DNA of 64,000 nt from an uncultured Lachnospiraceae bacterium (GCA_934385475.1 CAKRPS010000007.1:1-64000), one strand, 5' to 3'; shown: positions 8,261-16,616, numbered from the stretch's first letter. Made by a program: numbers and translations. Notes: generated by a model from the sequence alone, not told the origin.

Positions 8261-9319
8261 TCAGTTCTCATTCCAGTGCAGAAGCTCCTCCCGCAGAACC
8301 GCAAGAAGCTGATCCTCCGGCACCTTCCGCACGATCTCACCCTTTTTGATCAGGAGACCTTCACCGACACCACCGGCAATTCCGATGTCTGCTTCCTTCG
8401 CCTCTCCGGGGCCGTTGACTGCACAGCCCATCACCGCTACCTTGATGTCAAGCGGAATATCGGCCACCATAGCCTCCACCTGGTTTGCCAGACCGATCAG
8501 ATCGATCCTGGTTCTTCCGCAGGTAGGACAGGAAACCACCTCAATACCGCCCTTGCGAAGCCCTAAGGTTCTCAGGATCAGCTTCGCGGATTTGATCTCC
8601 TCCACCGGATCTCCTGTCAGGGATACACGGATCGTATCGCCGATTCCCTGATTCAGGATCAGCCCAAGGCCGATCGCTGATTTGATGTTGCCACTCAGCA
8701 GGGTACCGGATTCTGTAATTCCCACATGGAGTGGATACTTTGTCTTCTCGGCAAGAATCTCATGTGCCTTCACACACATCATCACATCGGAGGATTTAAT
8801 GCTGATCACCAGATTGTCATAGCCAAGATCCTCTATGATCCCCACCTTGTCAAGTGCGCTCTCGACAATTCCCTCCGCTGTCACGCCGTGATATTTCTCC
8901 ACAAGCTCTCTCTCCAGAGAACCGCTGTTGACGCCGACACGGATTGGAATATTTCTCTCTCTGGCAACCTCCACCACGGCTGCCACTCTCTCCCGGTTAC
9001 CGATATTTCCCGGGTTGATACGGATCTTGTCTGCTCCGTTCTCCATGGCAGCAATCGCCATCTTATAGTCAAAATGGATATCGGCCACCAGAGGTATGTG
9101 AATCTGTTTCTTGATCTCTGCAATTGCCTCTGCCGCCTCTTTGGTCGGCACGGTACAGCGGATGATCTCACAGCCTGCCTTCTCCAGTCTGAGAATCTGC
9201 TCAACGGTCGCTTTGACATCCTCTGTCCTTGTATTTGTCATAGACTGGATCAGGATCGGGTTGCCCCCGCCGATCACTCTGTCTCCGATTTTTACTACTT
9301 TTGTATTGTCGCGGTACAT
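8261..9319 (-). CDS. ispG: 4-hydroxy-3-methylbut-2-en-1-yl diphosphate synthase
   Basis: IspG (GcpE) carries out the penultimate step of the MEP isoprenoid pathway, reducing methylerythritol cyclodiphosphate to HMBPP with a [4Fe-4S] cluster. The N-terminal TIM barrel begins with GGGNPILIQSMTNT. The cluster ligands are CPTC and the Cys of MGCAVNGPGEA with its following Glu. The ATG at 9319 is preceded by GAGG with 8-nt spacing and gives about 352 residues, the usual length. In-frame starts at 9355 (behind AGGGGG) and 9376 are possible but add a non-conserved extension. It lies between a Ser/Thr kinase gene and polC. Dxr of the same pathway is encoded a few genes upstream. Confidence 0.96.
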   Translation of the reverse strand: MYRDNTKVVKIGDRVIGGGNPILIQSMTNTRTEDVKATVEQILRLEKAGCEIIRCTVPTKEAAEAIAEIKKQIHIPLVADIHFDYKMAIAAMENGADKIRINPGNIGNRERVAAVVEVARERNIPIRVGVNSGSLERELVEKYHGVTAEGIVESALDKVGIIEDLGYDNLVISIKSSDVMMCVKAHEILAEKTKYPLHVGITESGTLLSGNIKSAIGLGLILNQGIGDTIRVSLTGDPVEEIKSAKLILRTLGLRKGGIEVVSCPTCGRTRIDLIGLANQVEAMVADIPLDIKVAVMGCAVNGPGEAKEADIGIAGGVGEGLLIKKGEIVRKVPEDQLLAVLREELLHWNEN

Positions 9320-9363
9320 GTACTTATCCTCACTTTCATTCCTAATATTATACATGAATCCCC

Positions 9364-10251
9364 CTAAAAAGTACACTCCCGCTTTTTCTCAGAAAACCAT
9401 ATACTCTTCTCCACTTTCCGGATATAACGGTGTGCTCTACGGCAGATTTTGGGCCGTCCTGCGGCCCGCAGACACTCCTGCATTTCCCCCATCAGTTCGC
9501 GTGTGCTCCCATATCTTTCACATGGCTTTTCCATGGTGCATTTTCGGATCACCTGATCAAGCCGCCTGCTCAGCATCGGCTCATAGCACCGTATGGAAAG
9601 CTCCCCATAGGGCGGAGCGGACGGATCTGCCCCTGTCACCATATAGTACAGGGTCTTTCCAAACGCATACATATCCGCTGACGGCCCAAGCTCCTCTCTC
9701 CCCGGTCCATCCGTTCTCTGCTCCGGAGCTGCATACCCGTTTGTTCCAGCAACACGCCGAACCTTCCTCCCGTCCTGCGAAAGCACCACTGCCGCTCCCC
9801 AGTCGATCAGTTTCAGGCTGCCATCTCTCTGTACCATGATATTGTCCGGCTTAAGATCGCAGTACAGAACTGCCGGACTTTTTTCATGGAGATAAACAAA
9901 CAGCTCCAGAAGCTCTATTGCTTTTTCCAACGCCTTCCTCTCTGTGAAAGGCCCTTTCTGCGCGACATACGTCTGCAACGTCACACCGTCCACATATTCC
10001 ATCACCAGAAAGCTGCTGTCTGCCTCTCCCTGATCGTAAACCACCGGTATCAGGGGATGCTGCAAACACTGCAAAAAGGCAGCCTCTCTCCGCACAAGCC
10101 GGTCCGCTTCCCCGCTTTCTGCCCGCGCAAGCTTTACAGCCACAGGACGCTGCAGCTTTCTGTCCACTCCCCGGTACACCTGCGCCCATCCACCCATCCC
10201 GATCTGCTCCTGAATCTCATATCTTCCCTCCAAAACACTTCCTGCTTCCAT
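9364..10251 (-). CDS. Cytosolic Ser/Thr protein kinase (Hanks type, non-RD)
   Basis: This 295-residue single-domain protein kinase has a glycine-rich loop GMGGWAQVY (18-26), the ATP-anchoring lysine in VAVKLA (K40), the catalytic loop YCDLKPDNIM (130-139), the metal-binding DWG (150-152) and the activation-segment end GTNGYAAPEQ (169-178). The usual HRD is YCD and DFG is DWG, so it is a non-RD kinase that should not depend on activation-loop phosphorylation. It has no membrane segment or PASTA repeats, unlike PrkC/Stk1. A basic tail rich in Arg and Lys closes it. ATG at 10251 is five bases behind AGGAGG; GTG at 10254 is too close. It sits downstream of a PP2C phosphatase gene and 44 nt before ispG. 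Targets are unknown. Confidence 0.9.
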   Translation of the reverse strand: MEAGSVLEGRYEIQEQIGMGGWAQVYRGVDRKLQRPVAVKLARAESGEADRLVRREAAFLQCLQHPLIPVVYDQGEADSSFLVMEYVDGVTLQTYVAQKGPFTERKALEKAIELLELFVYLHEKSPAVLYCDLKPDNIMVQRDGSLKLIDWGAAVVLSQDGRKVRRVAGTNGYAAPEQRTDGPGREELGPSADMYAFGKTLYYMVTGADPSAPPYGELSIRCYEPMLSRRLDQVIRKCTMEKPCERYGSTRELMGEMQECLRAAGRPKICRRAHRYIRKVEKSIWFSEKKRECTF

Positions 10252-10269
10252 CACGTCCTCCTAACTCAT

Positions 10270-10457
10270 AAATTTTCACGTTGAAGTGTACAAATCAATA
10301 ACCAAGCAAAAGACCCTTGAGAGGACAAAGGTTCGCAAAACTGCGAACCTCGGTACTTAGTGGCTGTATTTTAGCCACTTACGTACCATTGCGTCTGGAA
10401 CGGAGCGAAAGCGCGTCCTAGCTGGTTATTCGATTTGCACACTTTCATCGTAAATTT
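10270..10457. repeat. Multi-hairpin element bounded by a 35-bp inverted repeat
   Basis: The outer arms 10270-10304 and 10423-10457 are inverted copies with few mismatches, and pairing continues inward as AACCAAGC/GCTGGTT. Inside are three hairpins. One is a perfect 9-bp stem AGGTTCGCA/TGCGAACCT (10329-10350). The second has a GGTAC/GTACC base and an AGTGGCT/AGCCACT upper stem (10352-10387). The third is a short one capped by a four-base loop AAAG (10402-10418). It fills the gap between the phosphatase stop and the kinase start. It could be a non-autonomous mobile element (MITE-like) or a structured RNA; no open reading frame of note lies in it. Confidence 0.8.
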
Positions 10458-10489
10458 TTAATTTTGCAATTGCCTATTATAATGTCATG

Positions 10490-11206
10490 TCATCTAACTT
10501 TTATGTAAACCGCCGAGATATTATCCCGCTCTCCGCGTCTCCTGTCGCAGTCCGCAATCTCCCTCAGCCGCCGTCTGATCTGTTCCTCCGTCTGAATTTC
10601 TTCCGGTGCAAGAACCTCTCCCAGCTCCCCGATCGCTGTCCTGCGAAAGAATCCGTCACTGCACAGCAGAAAAGAATTCCCTCTTCCCGTGACACCATAG
10701 CGGTGATCCGGCACAAAAAAGCCAAAGCTCCCGACACATTTTGTCAAACGTCCATCCTCTGTCACGTGATCCGTCGTAAGTGCCTCCACACAGCGTTTCC
10801 TGCCAAAGCGGTAAATCCTGCTGTCTCCGAGGTGCCACAGAAGATATTTTCCTTCCAGCAGCACAAGCACAGAAAGCGTTGTTCCCGCCTCGATCTCCCT
10901 GTTTTCACAGTCCTTCCTGATTTTCTCCTGTAAGTGGTAGAGCAGCCTGTCCAGCGCCCTCTGGATGACCCAGATCCTTTTTCTTTTGTAACACGCCCTC
11001 ACCAAAAATTCGTAGTACCACTCCTGTAAAGCTCTGGTGACGAGGGCACTCATCACTGCCCCTTCATCATGTCCCCCCATTCCATCGCACACTGCCGCAA
11101 GCACAATCCGTCCTCTTCCCGTAAGGGTCTGAAGCAGCAGGATGGAATCCTGATTCTGTCTGCGAAATTCACCGACATCCCAATATACCCCTGTCAGATA
11201 TTGCAT
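10490..11206 (-). CDS. PP2C-family Ser/Thr protein phosphatase
   Basis: This 238-residue metal-dependent phosphatase (PPM/Stp1 type) presumably reverses the neighbouring kinase. The family motifs are complete: RRQNQDS (15-21), the metal-binding CDGMGGH (40-46), GTTLSVL, LGDSRIYR, LCSDGF and the C-terminal RDNIS with metal ligand Asp228. Length and motif spacing match Stp/PrpC. ATG is behind AAAGGAAAG. An insert rich in Arg, Lys and Tyr (about 70-95) differs from textbook PrpC. Its gene follows the rseP terminator, so it begins a new unit or is reached by read-through. A multi-hairpin element separates it from the kinase gene. Confidence 0.92.
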   Translation of the reverse strand: MQYLTGVYWDVGEFRRQNQDSILLLQTLTGRGRIVLAAVCDGMGGHDEGAVMSALVTRALQEWYYEFLVRACYKRKRIWVIQRALDRLLYHLQEKIRKDCENREIEAGTTLSVLVLLEGKYLLWHLGDSRIYRFGRKRCVEALTTDHVTEDGRLTKCVGSFGFFVPDHRYGVTGRGNSFLLCSDGFFRRTAIGELGEVLAPEEIQTEEQIRRRLREIADCDRRRGERDNISAVYIKVR

Positions 11207-11302
11207 AAACTTTCCTTTCTTTTTCTGATTCTAATTTTCCTGAAAATTTCCCGACTTCTGGGAATATGACTAAAAAGATAATTAAGATGAGTCCAGTCTA
11301 GC

Positions 11303-11333
11303 AAAAAAGCCGGTGCATGTCAATGCACCAGCT
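11303..11333 (-). terminator. Terminator overlapping the end of rseP
   Basis: An 11-bp stem (11323-11333 with 11308-11318, one G-U pair) and a 4-nt loop are followed by UUUUUU (11303-11308). The UGA stop codon of rseP (11320-11322) forms most of the loop, so the last codons of the gene make one arm of the stem. It separates the deacetylase-to-rseP operon from the phosphatase gene. Confidence 0.85.
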
Positions 11334-12411
11334 TCATAATATCGTTGTACATAACAAAGAGCATCAGAACCATAAAGGCTACAAAACCGGCCAGATGCAC
11401 CATGCCCTCCTTTTCGGGGGAGATTGGTTTTCCTCTCACCACCTCGATCAGCATGAATACAAGTCTTCCGCCGTCCAGCGCCGGAAGCGGCAGCAGATTC
11501 AGGATTCCAAGGTTGACAGATAACAGGATCACAATGTTCATCATCGTGAACAACACTGAGGAAAAGCCATACGGTTTCACCTCTTCATAGGTGTCTCCGA
11601 CAAACTGGGCCATCCCGATCGGGCCCGACACATCGTCTTTGGACGCCTGCCCTGTCAGGAGCATCCCAAGGCTCTTGTAGGTTGCCTTCACCCAGTATTC
11701 CACCTCGTAGAAGCTGTACTGAAATACCTGAAAAGGATTACATTTGATATACTCTCCGGCCCCCAGCAGACCGATATAATACCTTCCGGCCGTCGCGTCA
11801 TACATCGGTGTGATGACTGTCGTATTTTTCTCGCCGTCTCTGGTATACTGCACCTCCAGTGTTTCCCCTTCGTTCAATGCCGAGATCAGGCTGATCTCAC
11901 GATATACATGAATCCGTTCATGTCCGATCTTTGTGATGATATCCCCCTCCTGAAGTCCTGCCTCCTGCGCAGGGGAATTCTCCATAAAGCCCATGACCAC
12001 CGGTCTGTCAACACCGGTAAAAGCCACAACGATCAGTGCAAAGATAAAGGCCAGCAGAAAGTTGAAAAAGGGCCCTGCAAATACTGTAGCGATCCTTCTC
12101 CACACTCCTGCCTCCGTAAAGGCACAGCCCTCCGGCTTTTTGACATCTGACAGCTGCGCTGCCTGTTCGGTTTTCAGTTCCTCCTGAAAATTGCCATCTT
12201 CTCCGTCAAACATACAGGCTCCACCAAGGGGCAGAAGCTTGACAGAGTATTTTGTCCCTCCTTTTTCAAAGGAAAAAAGAGTCGGCCCCATTCCCACCGA
12301 AAATTCCAGCACACGGATGCCGTTTCTCCGTCCGATGATATAATGTCCAAATTCATGGGAAATCACAACAACTCCAAAAATCAGCAAAAATAAAATAATG
12401 GTTACCAGCAA
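11320..12411 (-). CDS. rseP: RseP-type site-2 intramembrane metalloprotease
   Basis: This is a zinc site-2 protease (RasP/RseP, family M50B), which cleaves transmembrane anti-sigma factors and leftover signal peptides in the membrane. It shows HEFGH in the first hydrophobic helix (about 19-23), a PDZ domain in the middle (SPAQEAGLQEGDIITKIG), the third metal ligand in LLPLPALDGGR and four membrane helices. dxr ends with TAG at 12416. TTG at 12411 lies just after it, nine bases behind GGAG, and gives a typical N-terminus. A TTG at 12426 overlapping dxr is the alternative. The gene is last in the pyrH-frr-uppS-cdsA-dxr operon, a standard placement. Confidence 0.94.
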   Translation of the reverse strand: MLVTIILFLLIFGVVVISHEFGHYIIGRRNGIRVLEFSVGMGPTLFSFEKGGTKYSVKLLPLGGACMFDGEDGNFQEELKTEQAAQLSDVKKPEGCAFTEAGVWRRIATVFAGPFFNFLLAFIFALIVVAFTGVDRPVVMGFMENSPAQEAGLQEGDIITKIGHERIHVYREISLISALNEGETLEVQYTRDGEKNTTVITPMYDATAGRYYIGLLGAGEYIKCNPFQVFQYSFYEVEYWVKATYKSLGMLLTGQASKDDVSGPIGMAQFVGDTYEEVKPYGFSSVLFTMMNIVILLSVNLGILNLLPLPALDGGRLVFMLIEVVRGKPISPEKEGMVHLAGFVAFMVLMLFVMYNDIMKLVH

Positions 12412-12415
12412 TCTT

Positions 12416-13564
12416 CTACTCTCCAAATCTCTGTTTTATAAATTCATAGGTTGCAGCTTCGGTCTGCAGGATCTCCTCCACAGAAGGGTCTGCGATCACC
12501 TTATGTGCCTCCATGGAAGCCTCTATCAGCTCCGGTATCTGCAAAAACCGGATCTTTCTCTGTAAGAACAGGGCAACTGCCTTCTCATTGGCTGCATTAA
12601 ACACGGTTGGCATGGTTCCTCCCGCCGTGGCTGCCATATAGGCAAGCTTCAATCCACGGAAGGTCTCCATATCCGGCTCCTCAAAGGTGAGACTGCCCAG
12701 CTTAAAGAAGTCCACTCTTCCGTTGTTCATAGGTCTTCTGTCCGGATAAAACAGCGCATACTGGATCGGCAGCTTCATATCCGGCACACCGAGCTGTGCC
12801 ATAATGCCTCCGTCGACAAACTCCACGCCGGAATGTACAATGCTCTGCGGATGTACCAGCACCTGTATCTGCTCCAGCTTCACGTCAAAGAGCCACTTTG
12901 CCTCCATGACTTCCAACCCCTTGTTGCACAGGGACGCGGAATCGATCGTAACCTTCTTTCCCATTGACCAGTTCGGATGCTTGAGCGCATCCTCCACTGT
13001 CATATTCTCCAGTTCTTCTCTTTTTCTGCCCCGGAACGGGCCCCCCGATGCCGTCAGGAGGATCTTGCTCACGCGCTCCCGCCGCTCTCCATGGAGTGAC
13101 TGGAAAATAGCGCTGTGCTCGCTGTCCACCGGAAGGATCGGCACCTGATGCTTTGCGGCAAGCGGCATGATAATGTGGCCTGCTGTCACAAGCGTCTCTT
13201 TATTGGCCAGCGCAATTGCTTTTCCGCTCTCGATCGCGGCTATGGTAGGTCTGATACCTATCATTCCCACAATTCCTGTCACCAATACTTCCATCTCCTG
13301 CACTGTAGACACTTCGATAAGACCTTCCATGCCACAGACGATCTTCACATCCACATCTCTTAATCTCTGTCTGAGATCCTCTGCTGCCTCCGGCGTCCAC
13401 ATGGCAACGATGCGTGGTCCAAACTCCCGCACCTGTTTTTCCATCAGTTCTACATTTCTGCCTGCCGCAAGCGACACGACCTGTAAATCTTTTTCTTTTC
13501 TGACTATCTCAAGTGTCTGTGTTCCGATAGAACCCGTGGAACCCAGAATTCCTATCTTCTTCAT
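12416..13564 (-). CDS. dxr: 1-deoxy-D-xylulose-5-phosphate reductoisomerase
   Basis: Dxr (IspC) makes 2-C-methyl-D-erythritol 4-phosphate from DXP using NADPH, the first committed step of the MEP pathway. The Rossmann motif GSTGSIG (8-14) is at the N-terminus. It is followed by the metal- and substrate-binding blocks ANKETLV, PVDSEHSA, SGGPFRG and TIDSASLCNKG. The length of 382 residues is normal. With uppS downstream in the pathway and ispG nearby, three isoprenoid enzymes are encoded in this part of the window. The gene is between cdsA and rseP, 38 nt after cdsA. Confidence 0.97.
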   Translation of the reverse strand: MKKIGILGSTGSIGTQTLEIVRKEKDLQVVSLAAGRNVELMEKQVREFGPRIVAMWTPEAAEDLRQRLRDVDVKIVCGMEGLIEVSTVQEMEVLVTGIVGMIGIRPTIAAIESGKAIALANKETLVTAGHIIMPLAAKHQVPILPVDSEHSAIFQSLHGERRERVSKILLTASGGPFRGRKREELENMTVEDALKHPNWSMGKKVTIDSASLCNKGLEVMEAKWLFDVKLEQIQVLVHPQSIVHSGVEFVDGGIMAQLGVPDMKLPIQYALFYPDRRPMNNGRVDFFKLGSLTFEEPDMETFRGLKLAYMAATAGGTMPTVFNAANEKAVALFLQRKIRFLQIPELIEASMEAHKVIADPSVEEILQTEAATYEFIKQRFGE

Positions 13565-13602
13565 CCCGTCCGTACCTTTCCTTTATCTGTCTTTATCGGT
13601 CT

Positions 13603-14478
13603 CTACAACAGGCTGAGTTTCCCCAGCTCATTGATCAGGAGCAGTCCTCCCAGAATCAGCGGAGCCGTCATAATAACACTGTCAAAACGGTCCATAATTC
13701 CTCCGTGCCCCGGGATCAGCTTTCCGTAGTCCTTGATCTCATGATCTCTCTTGATCGCCGAAGCCGCCAGATCTCCCACCATGGACACAAGCGCACCCAC
13801 AACGCCAAGTGCTGCCGCCATAGCCGGCGGAAGTGACGCATCCGTATATCTGTTAATGACAAAATGTGTGTACAGCAAAAGCAGCAGCGCAGCTCCTACG
13901 ATACCGCCTACCGCACCTTCCACGGTTTTCTTCGGGCTGAGCTTCGGTGTCATCTTATGCTTTCCGATCAGAATTCCGACTGCATAGGCACAGGTATCGC
14001 TTCCCCAGGAGCACAGAAATACAAACCATACCAGATATTTTCCCTCTGTGAATCCCTCGCGGATCAGATAGAGGAAGGACAGCAGTACCGGTGCATACAG
14101 AAATGCAAAGGTTGCCGCCATGACCTGCCCTGCCTTAAACTTGGGAAAAGTGAACACATATACAAAAAGAAAGGCGAGCATAGCAAACACGATAAAACCG
14201 GTCACAACAAGATAAAGAGCCTCCCTGTCTATTTCACACCAGGGACTCAACGCTCCGTAAACACACACATAATACAACAGAATGACTGCCATTCCCGTTA
14301 TCTCAAGCGCATTCAAAGCCTTTCCTTCCTGCCCCACTTTGCAGGCCTTCGTCAGCTCTCTGTATGCAATAAGAGAGATAACCAGAAGCGTCGCGGCAAG
14401 TACCGCCCCACCTGATAAAATAGTAGCTATTGCAATCAGGACCAGTATGATCCCACTGATCAGCCTCGTTCTAAACAT
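13603..14478 (-). CDS. cdsA: Phosphatidate cytidylyltransferase
   Basis: CdsA makes CDP-diacylglycerol, the precursor of anionic and amino phospholipids, from phosphatidate and CTP. The protein is 291 residues with about seven to eight membrane helices. It carries the family signature near its C-terminus, SAIKRDHEIKDYG followed by PGHGGIMDRFD, with the conserved Lys, Asp, His and Asp-Arg-Asp residues. ATG follows GAGGATAGTGTT. The gene lies 11 nt after uppS, as in most Firmicutes, linking phospholipid and undecaprenyl carrier synthesis. Confidence 0.96.
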   Translation of the reverse strand: MFRTRLISGIILVLIAIATILSGGAVLAATLLVISLIAYRELTKACKVGQEGKALNALEITGMAVILLYYVCVYGALSPWCEIDREALYLVVTGFIVFAMLAFLFVYVFTFPKFKAGQVMAATFAFLYAPVLLSFLYLIREGFTEGKYLVWFVFLCSWGSDTCAYAVGILIGKHKMTPKLSPKKTVEGAVGGIVGAALLLLLYTHFVINRYTDASLPPAMAAALGVVGALVSMVGDLAASAIKRDHEIKDYGKLIPGHGGIMDRFDSVIMTAPLILGGLLLINELGKLSLL

Positions 14479-14489
14479 AACACTATCCT

Positions 14490-15209
14490 CTACTCTTCCG
14501 TGATAAGACCGTATCTTCTGTCTCTGCTATTATATGCCTCCACAGCCTTTTCCAATTCTTCCTTTGAGAAATCAGGCCATGCTACCGGCGTAAAATAAAA
14601 CTCCGTATAAGCAAGCTGCCACAGCAGGAAATTGGAGATTCTCTGCTCGTTACAGGTCCGTATCAGAAGATCCGGCTCCGGTATTCCTGCAGTATCCAGT
14701 GTATCACTGAGAAGCTCCTCCGTGATCTCCTCCGGCTTCAGCTGCCCGTCTGCCGTCTGCTTTGCCAGCTTTCTGACTGCCCTCACGATCTCATCTCTTC
14801 CACCGTAATTGATGGCGATCTGAAAATGCAGTCCGGTATTGTCCTTCGTTGCCTCTTCCAGCTGGGCAATCCTCTCACGGATATCCTCCGCAAGTCTGCT
14901 TTTCTCTCCGATGACCCGGACACACATGTTATTCTTTGCCGCTGTCTTAAGACAGGTTTTCATATAATTTCTGAGTAAGGTCATCAGCGCATCGACCTCA
15001 TCCTTGGGTCTGTTCCAGTTCTCTGTGGAAAAGGCATAGACTGTCAGGTACTGAATCCCCATCTTATAAGCCTGTTCGCAGATTACCTCTACTGTTTTGG
15101 CTCCTTGCACATGTCCGTAATTGCGGGGCATTCCCTTGCTCTTGGCCCATCTTCCGTTTCCATCCAGAATGATCGCCACATGCCTTGGTATCGTCAACCC
15201 TTCTTTCAT
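14490..15209 (-). CDS. uppS: Isoprenyl (undecaprenyl) diphosphate synthase
   Basis: UppS extends farnesyl diphosphate with isopentenyl diphosphate in cis to give the C55 lipid carrier for peptidoglycan and wall polymers. The active-site block HVAIILDGNGRWAKSKG lies near the N-terminus, and FSTENWNRP, INYGGRDEI and PEPDLLIRT match the family. The length is 239 residues. It is preceded by a terminator-like hairpin (15245-15280), so its expression may depend on read-through from frr. cdsA, dxr and rseP follow closely. Confidence 0.96.
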   Translation of the reverse strand: MKEGLTIPRHVAIILDGNGRWAKSKGMPRNYGHVQGAKTVEVICEQAYKMGIQYLTVYAFSTENWNRPKDEVDALMTLLRNYMKTCLKTAAKNNMCVRVIGEKSRLAEDIRERIAQLEEATKDNTGLHFQIAINYGGRDEIVRAVRKLAKQTADGQLKPEEITEELLSDTLDTAGIPEPDLLIRTCNEQRISNFLLWQLAYTEFYFTPVAWPDFSKEELEKAVEAYNSRDRRYGLITEE

Positions 15210-15244
15210 ATTCTCCGTCCTCCGATATCTGTTTCACCGCGACC

Positions 15245-15280
15245 AAAAAAGGGCAACAGAATACTCTATCCTGCAAGCCC
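15245..15280 (-). terminator. Internal terminator or attenuator between frr and uppS
   Basis: Minus strand: GGGC and CAGGATA pair with GCCC and TATTCTG around a GAG loop with a small internal loop, followed directly by UUUUUU (15245-15250). Only about 35 nt separate it from the uppS start, too little for a new promoter, so it probably reduces rather than ends transcription into uppS-cdsA-dxr-rseP. Confidence 0.65.
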
Positions 15281-15310
15281 CTCTTTTTTGCCGTCTTTAA
15301 AATGCCTGTT

Positions 15311-15862
15311 TTATACAGTAAGGATTTCTTTTGATTTGTCCTCTACCAGCTTGTCGATGTCCTTGATATACTTATCTGTAATCTTCTGAAGCTCATTTTC
15401 CAGTTCCTTGATCTCATCCTCAGAAACCTCTGTCTTTGCAAGCTTCTTAAAGGCATCATTGCCGTCACGTCTCACATTACGGATAACAACCTTGTTCTCT
15501 TCTCCGCGCTTCTTGACGTCCTTAACCAGTTCTTTTCTGCGCTCCTCCGTCAGCTCCGGAAATACCAGGCGGATCAGGGTACCATCGTTTGTGGGAGTGA
15601 TACCAACATCTGACATCATGATTGCTTTCTCAATCTCTTTGAGAAGACTCTTTTCCCACGGCGCGATCTGAATAACTCTCGCCTCGGGTACCGTGATATT
15701 TCCTACCTGCTGAATCGGGGTAGGGGTTCCATAGTAATCTACCTTAATCTTATCCAGTACATGGGGATTTGCACGTCCTGCGCGGATTGCTGCGAGATCT
15801 GTTGCCAGAAACTCATACGCCTTCTGCATTTTCTCCTCATATGGCTTTAATCTTGCATCCAT
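15311..15862 (-). CDS. frr: Ribosome recycling factor
   Basis: Frr works with EF-G to split post-termination ribosomes. The protein is 183 residues, normal for the family, and helical with the hinge region VDYYGTPTPIQQV and the block LIRLVFPELTEERRKELVK. ATG sits behind CGGAGGAG. It follows pyrH by 58 nt, the universal pyrH-frr pairing. Confidence 0.97.
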   Translation of the reverse strand: MDARLKPYEEKMQKAYEFLATDLAAIRAGRANPHVLDKIKVDYYGTPTPIQQVGNITVPEARVIQIAPWEKSLLKEIEKAIMMSDVGITPTNDGTLIRLVFPELTEERRKELVKDVKKRGEENKVVIRNVRRDGNDAFKKLAKTEVSEDEIKELENELQKITDKYIKDIDKLVEDKSKEILTV

Positions 15863-15920
15863 CTTACTTTACTCCTCCGATTTATATATTATCCTGCCGG
15901 TGCCTTGGCTGTCCGGCTGT

Positions 15921-16616
15921 CTATACGGTAACCTTTGTACCGTTGAACTTTCCCTTTATGGTGTTGACAATGCTGTCCTTCTCATTCAGGCTGAACACCC
16001 ACATCGGCATCTTGTTATCCCTGGCGAGAATAGATGCTGTCATGTCTACCACCTGAAGATTCTTCTCGATCACTTCGTCAATAGAAACCTCCTCATACCG
16101 CTTGGCATTTGGATTGATCCTCGGATCGTCATCGTAAACTCCGTCAACTGCCTTTGCCAGAAGAATGACATCCGCATCTACCTCAATTGCCCGGAGTACA
16201 ACTCCCGTATCCGTTGAGAAATAGGGATGTCCGGTTCCTCCTGCAAAGAAAACCACCATATTCTTTGCAAAATATTTATTGGCTCTGTCCTTGGAAAAAA
16301 GCTTGGTAAAAGAACCACATTCAAACGGAGTCAGAATATTTGTCATCATGCCAACCGAACGGAAAATCTCCGAGACATAGATACAGTTCATGATCGTTGC
16401 AAGCATTCCGATCTGGTCAGCCTTGGTACGGTCAATATTTTCACTGGAACGTCCTCTCCAGAAATTACCGCCGCCGATGACAATACCAACCTGGATTCCG
16501 TCATCGACAAGCTGCTTGACCTGCATAGCTACCATGCGTACGGTCTCCTCGTCAAATCCGGTCTTTTTCTCTCCTGCCAGTGCCTCTCCACTGAGCTTTA
16601 ACAGAATTCTCTGCAT
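15921..16616 (-). CDS. pyrH: Uridylate (UMP) kinase
   Basis: PyrH phosphorylates UMP to UDP in pyrimidine nucleotide synthesis. It is a hexameric enzyme of the amino acid kinase fold. Motifs include KLSGEAL at the N-terminus, GGGNFWRG, FAGGTGHPYFSTDT for substrate binding, and DGVYDDDPR. ATG at 16616 has GAGG with 6-nt spacing and gives 231 residues. The frame is open to 16664 but that extension overlaps the intergenic region and is not conserved. It follows the bactofilin gene and leads into frr. Confidence 0.96.
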   Translation of the reverse strand: MQRILLKLSGEALAGEKKTGFDEETVRMVAMQVKQLVDDGIQVGIVIGGGNFWRGRSSENIDRTKADQIGMLATIMNCIYVSEIFRSVGMMTNILTPFECGSFTKLFSKDRANKYFAKNMVVFFAGGTGHPYFSTDTGVVLRAIEVDADVILLAKAVDGVYDDDPRINPNAKRYEEVSIDEVIEKNLQVVDMTASILARDNKMPMWVFSLNEKDSIVNTIKGKFNGTKVTV

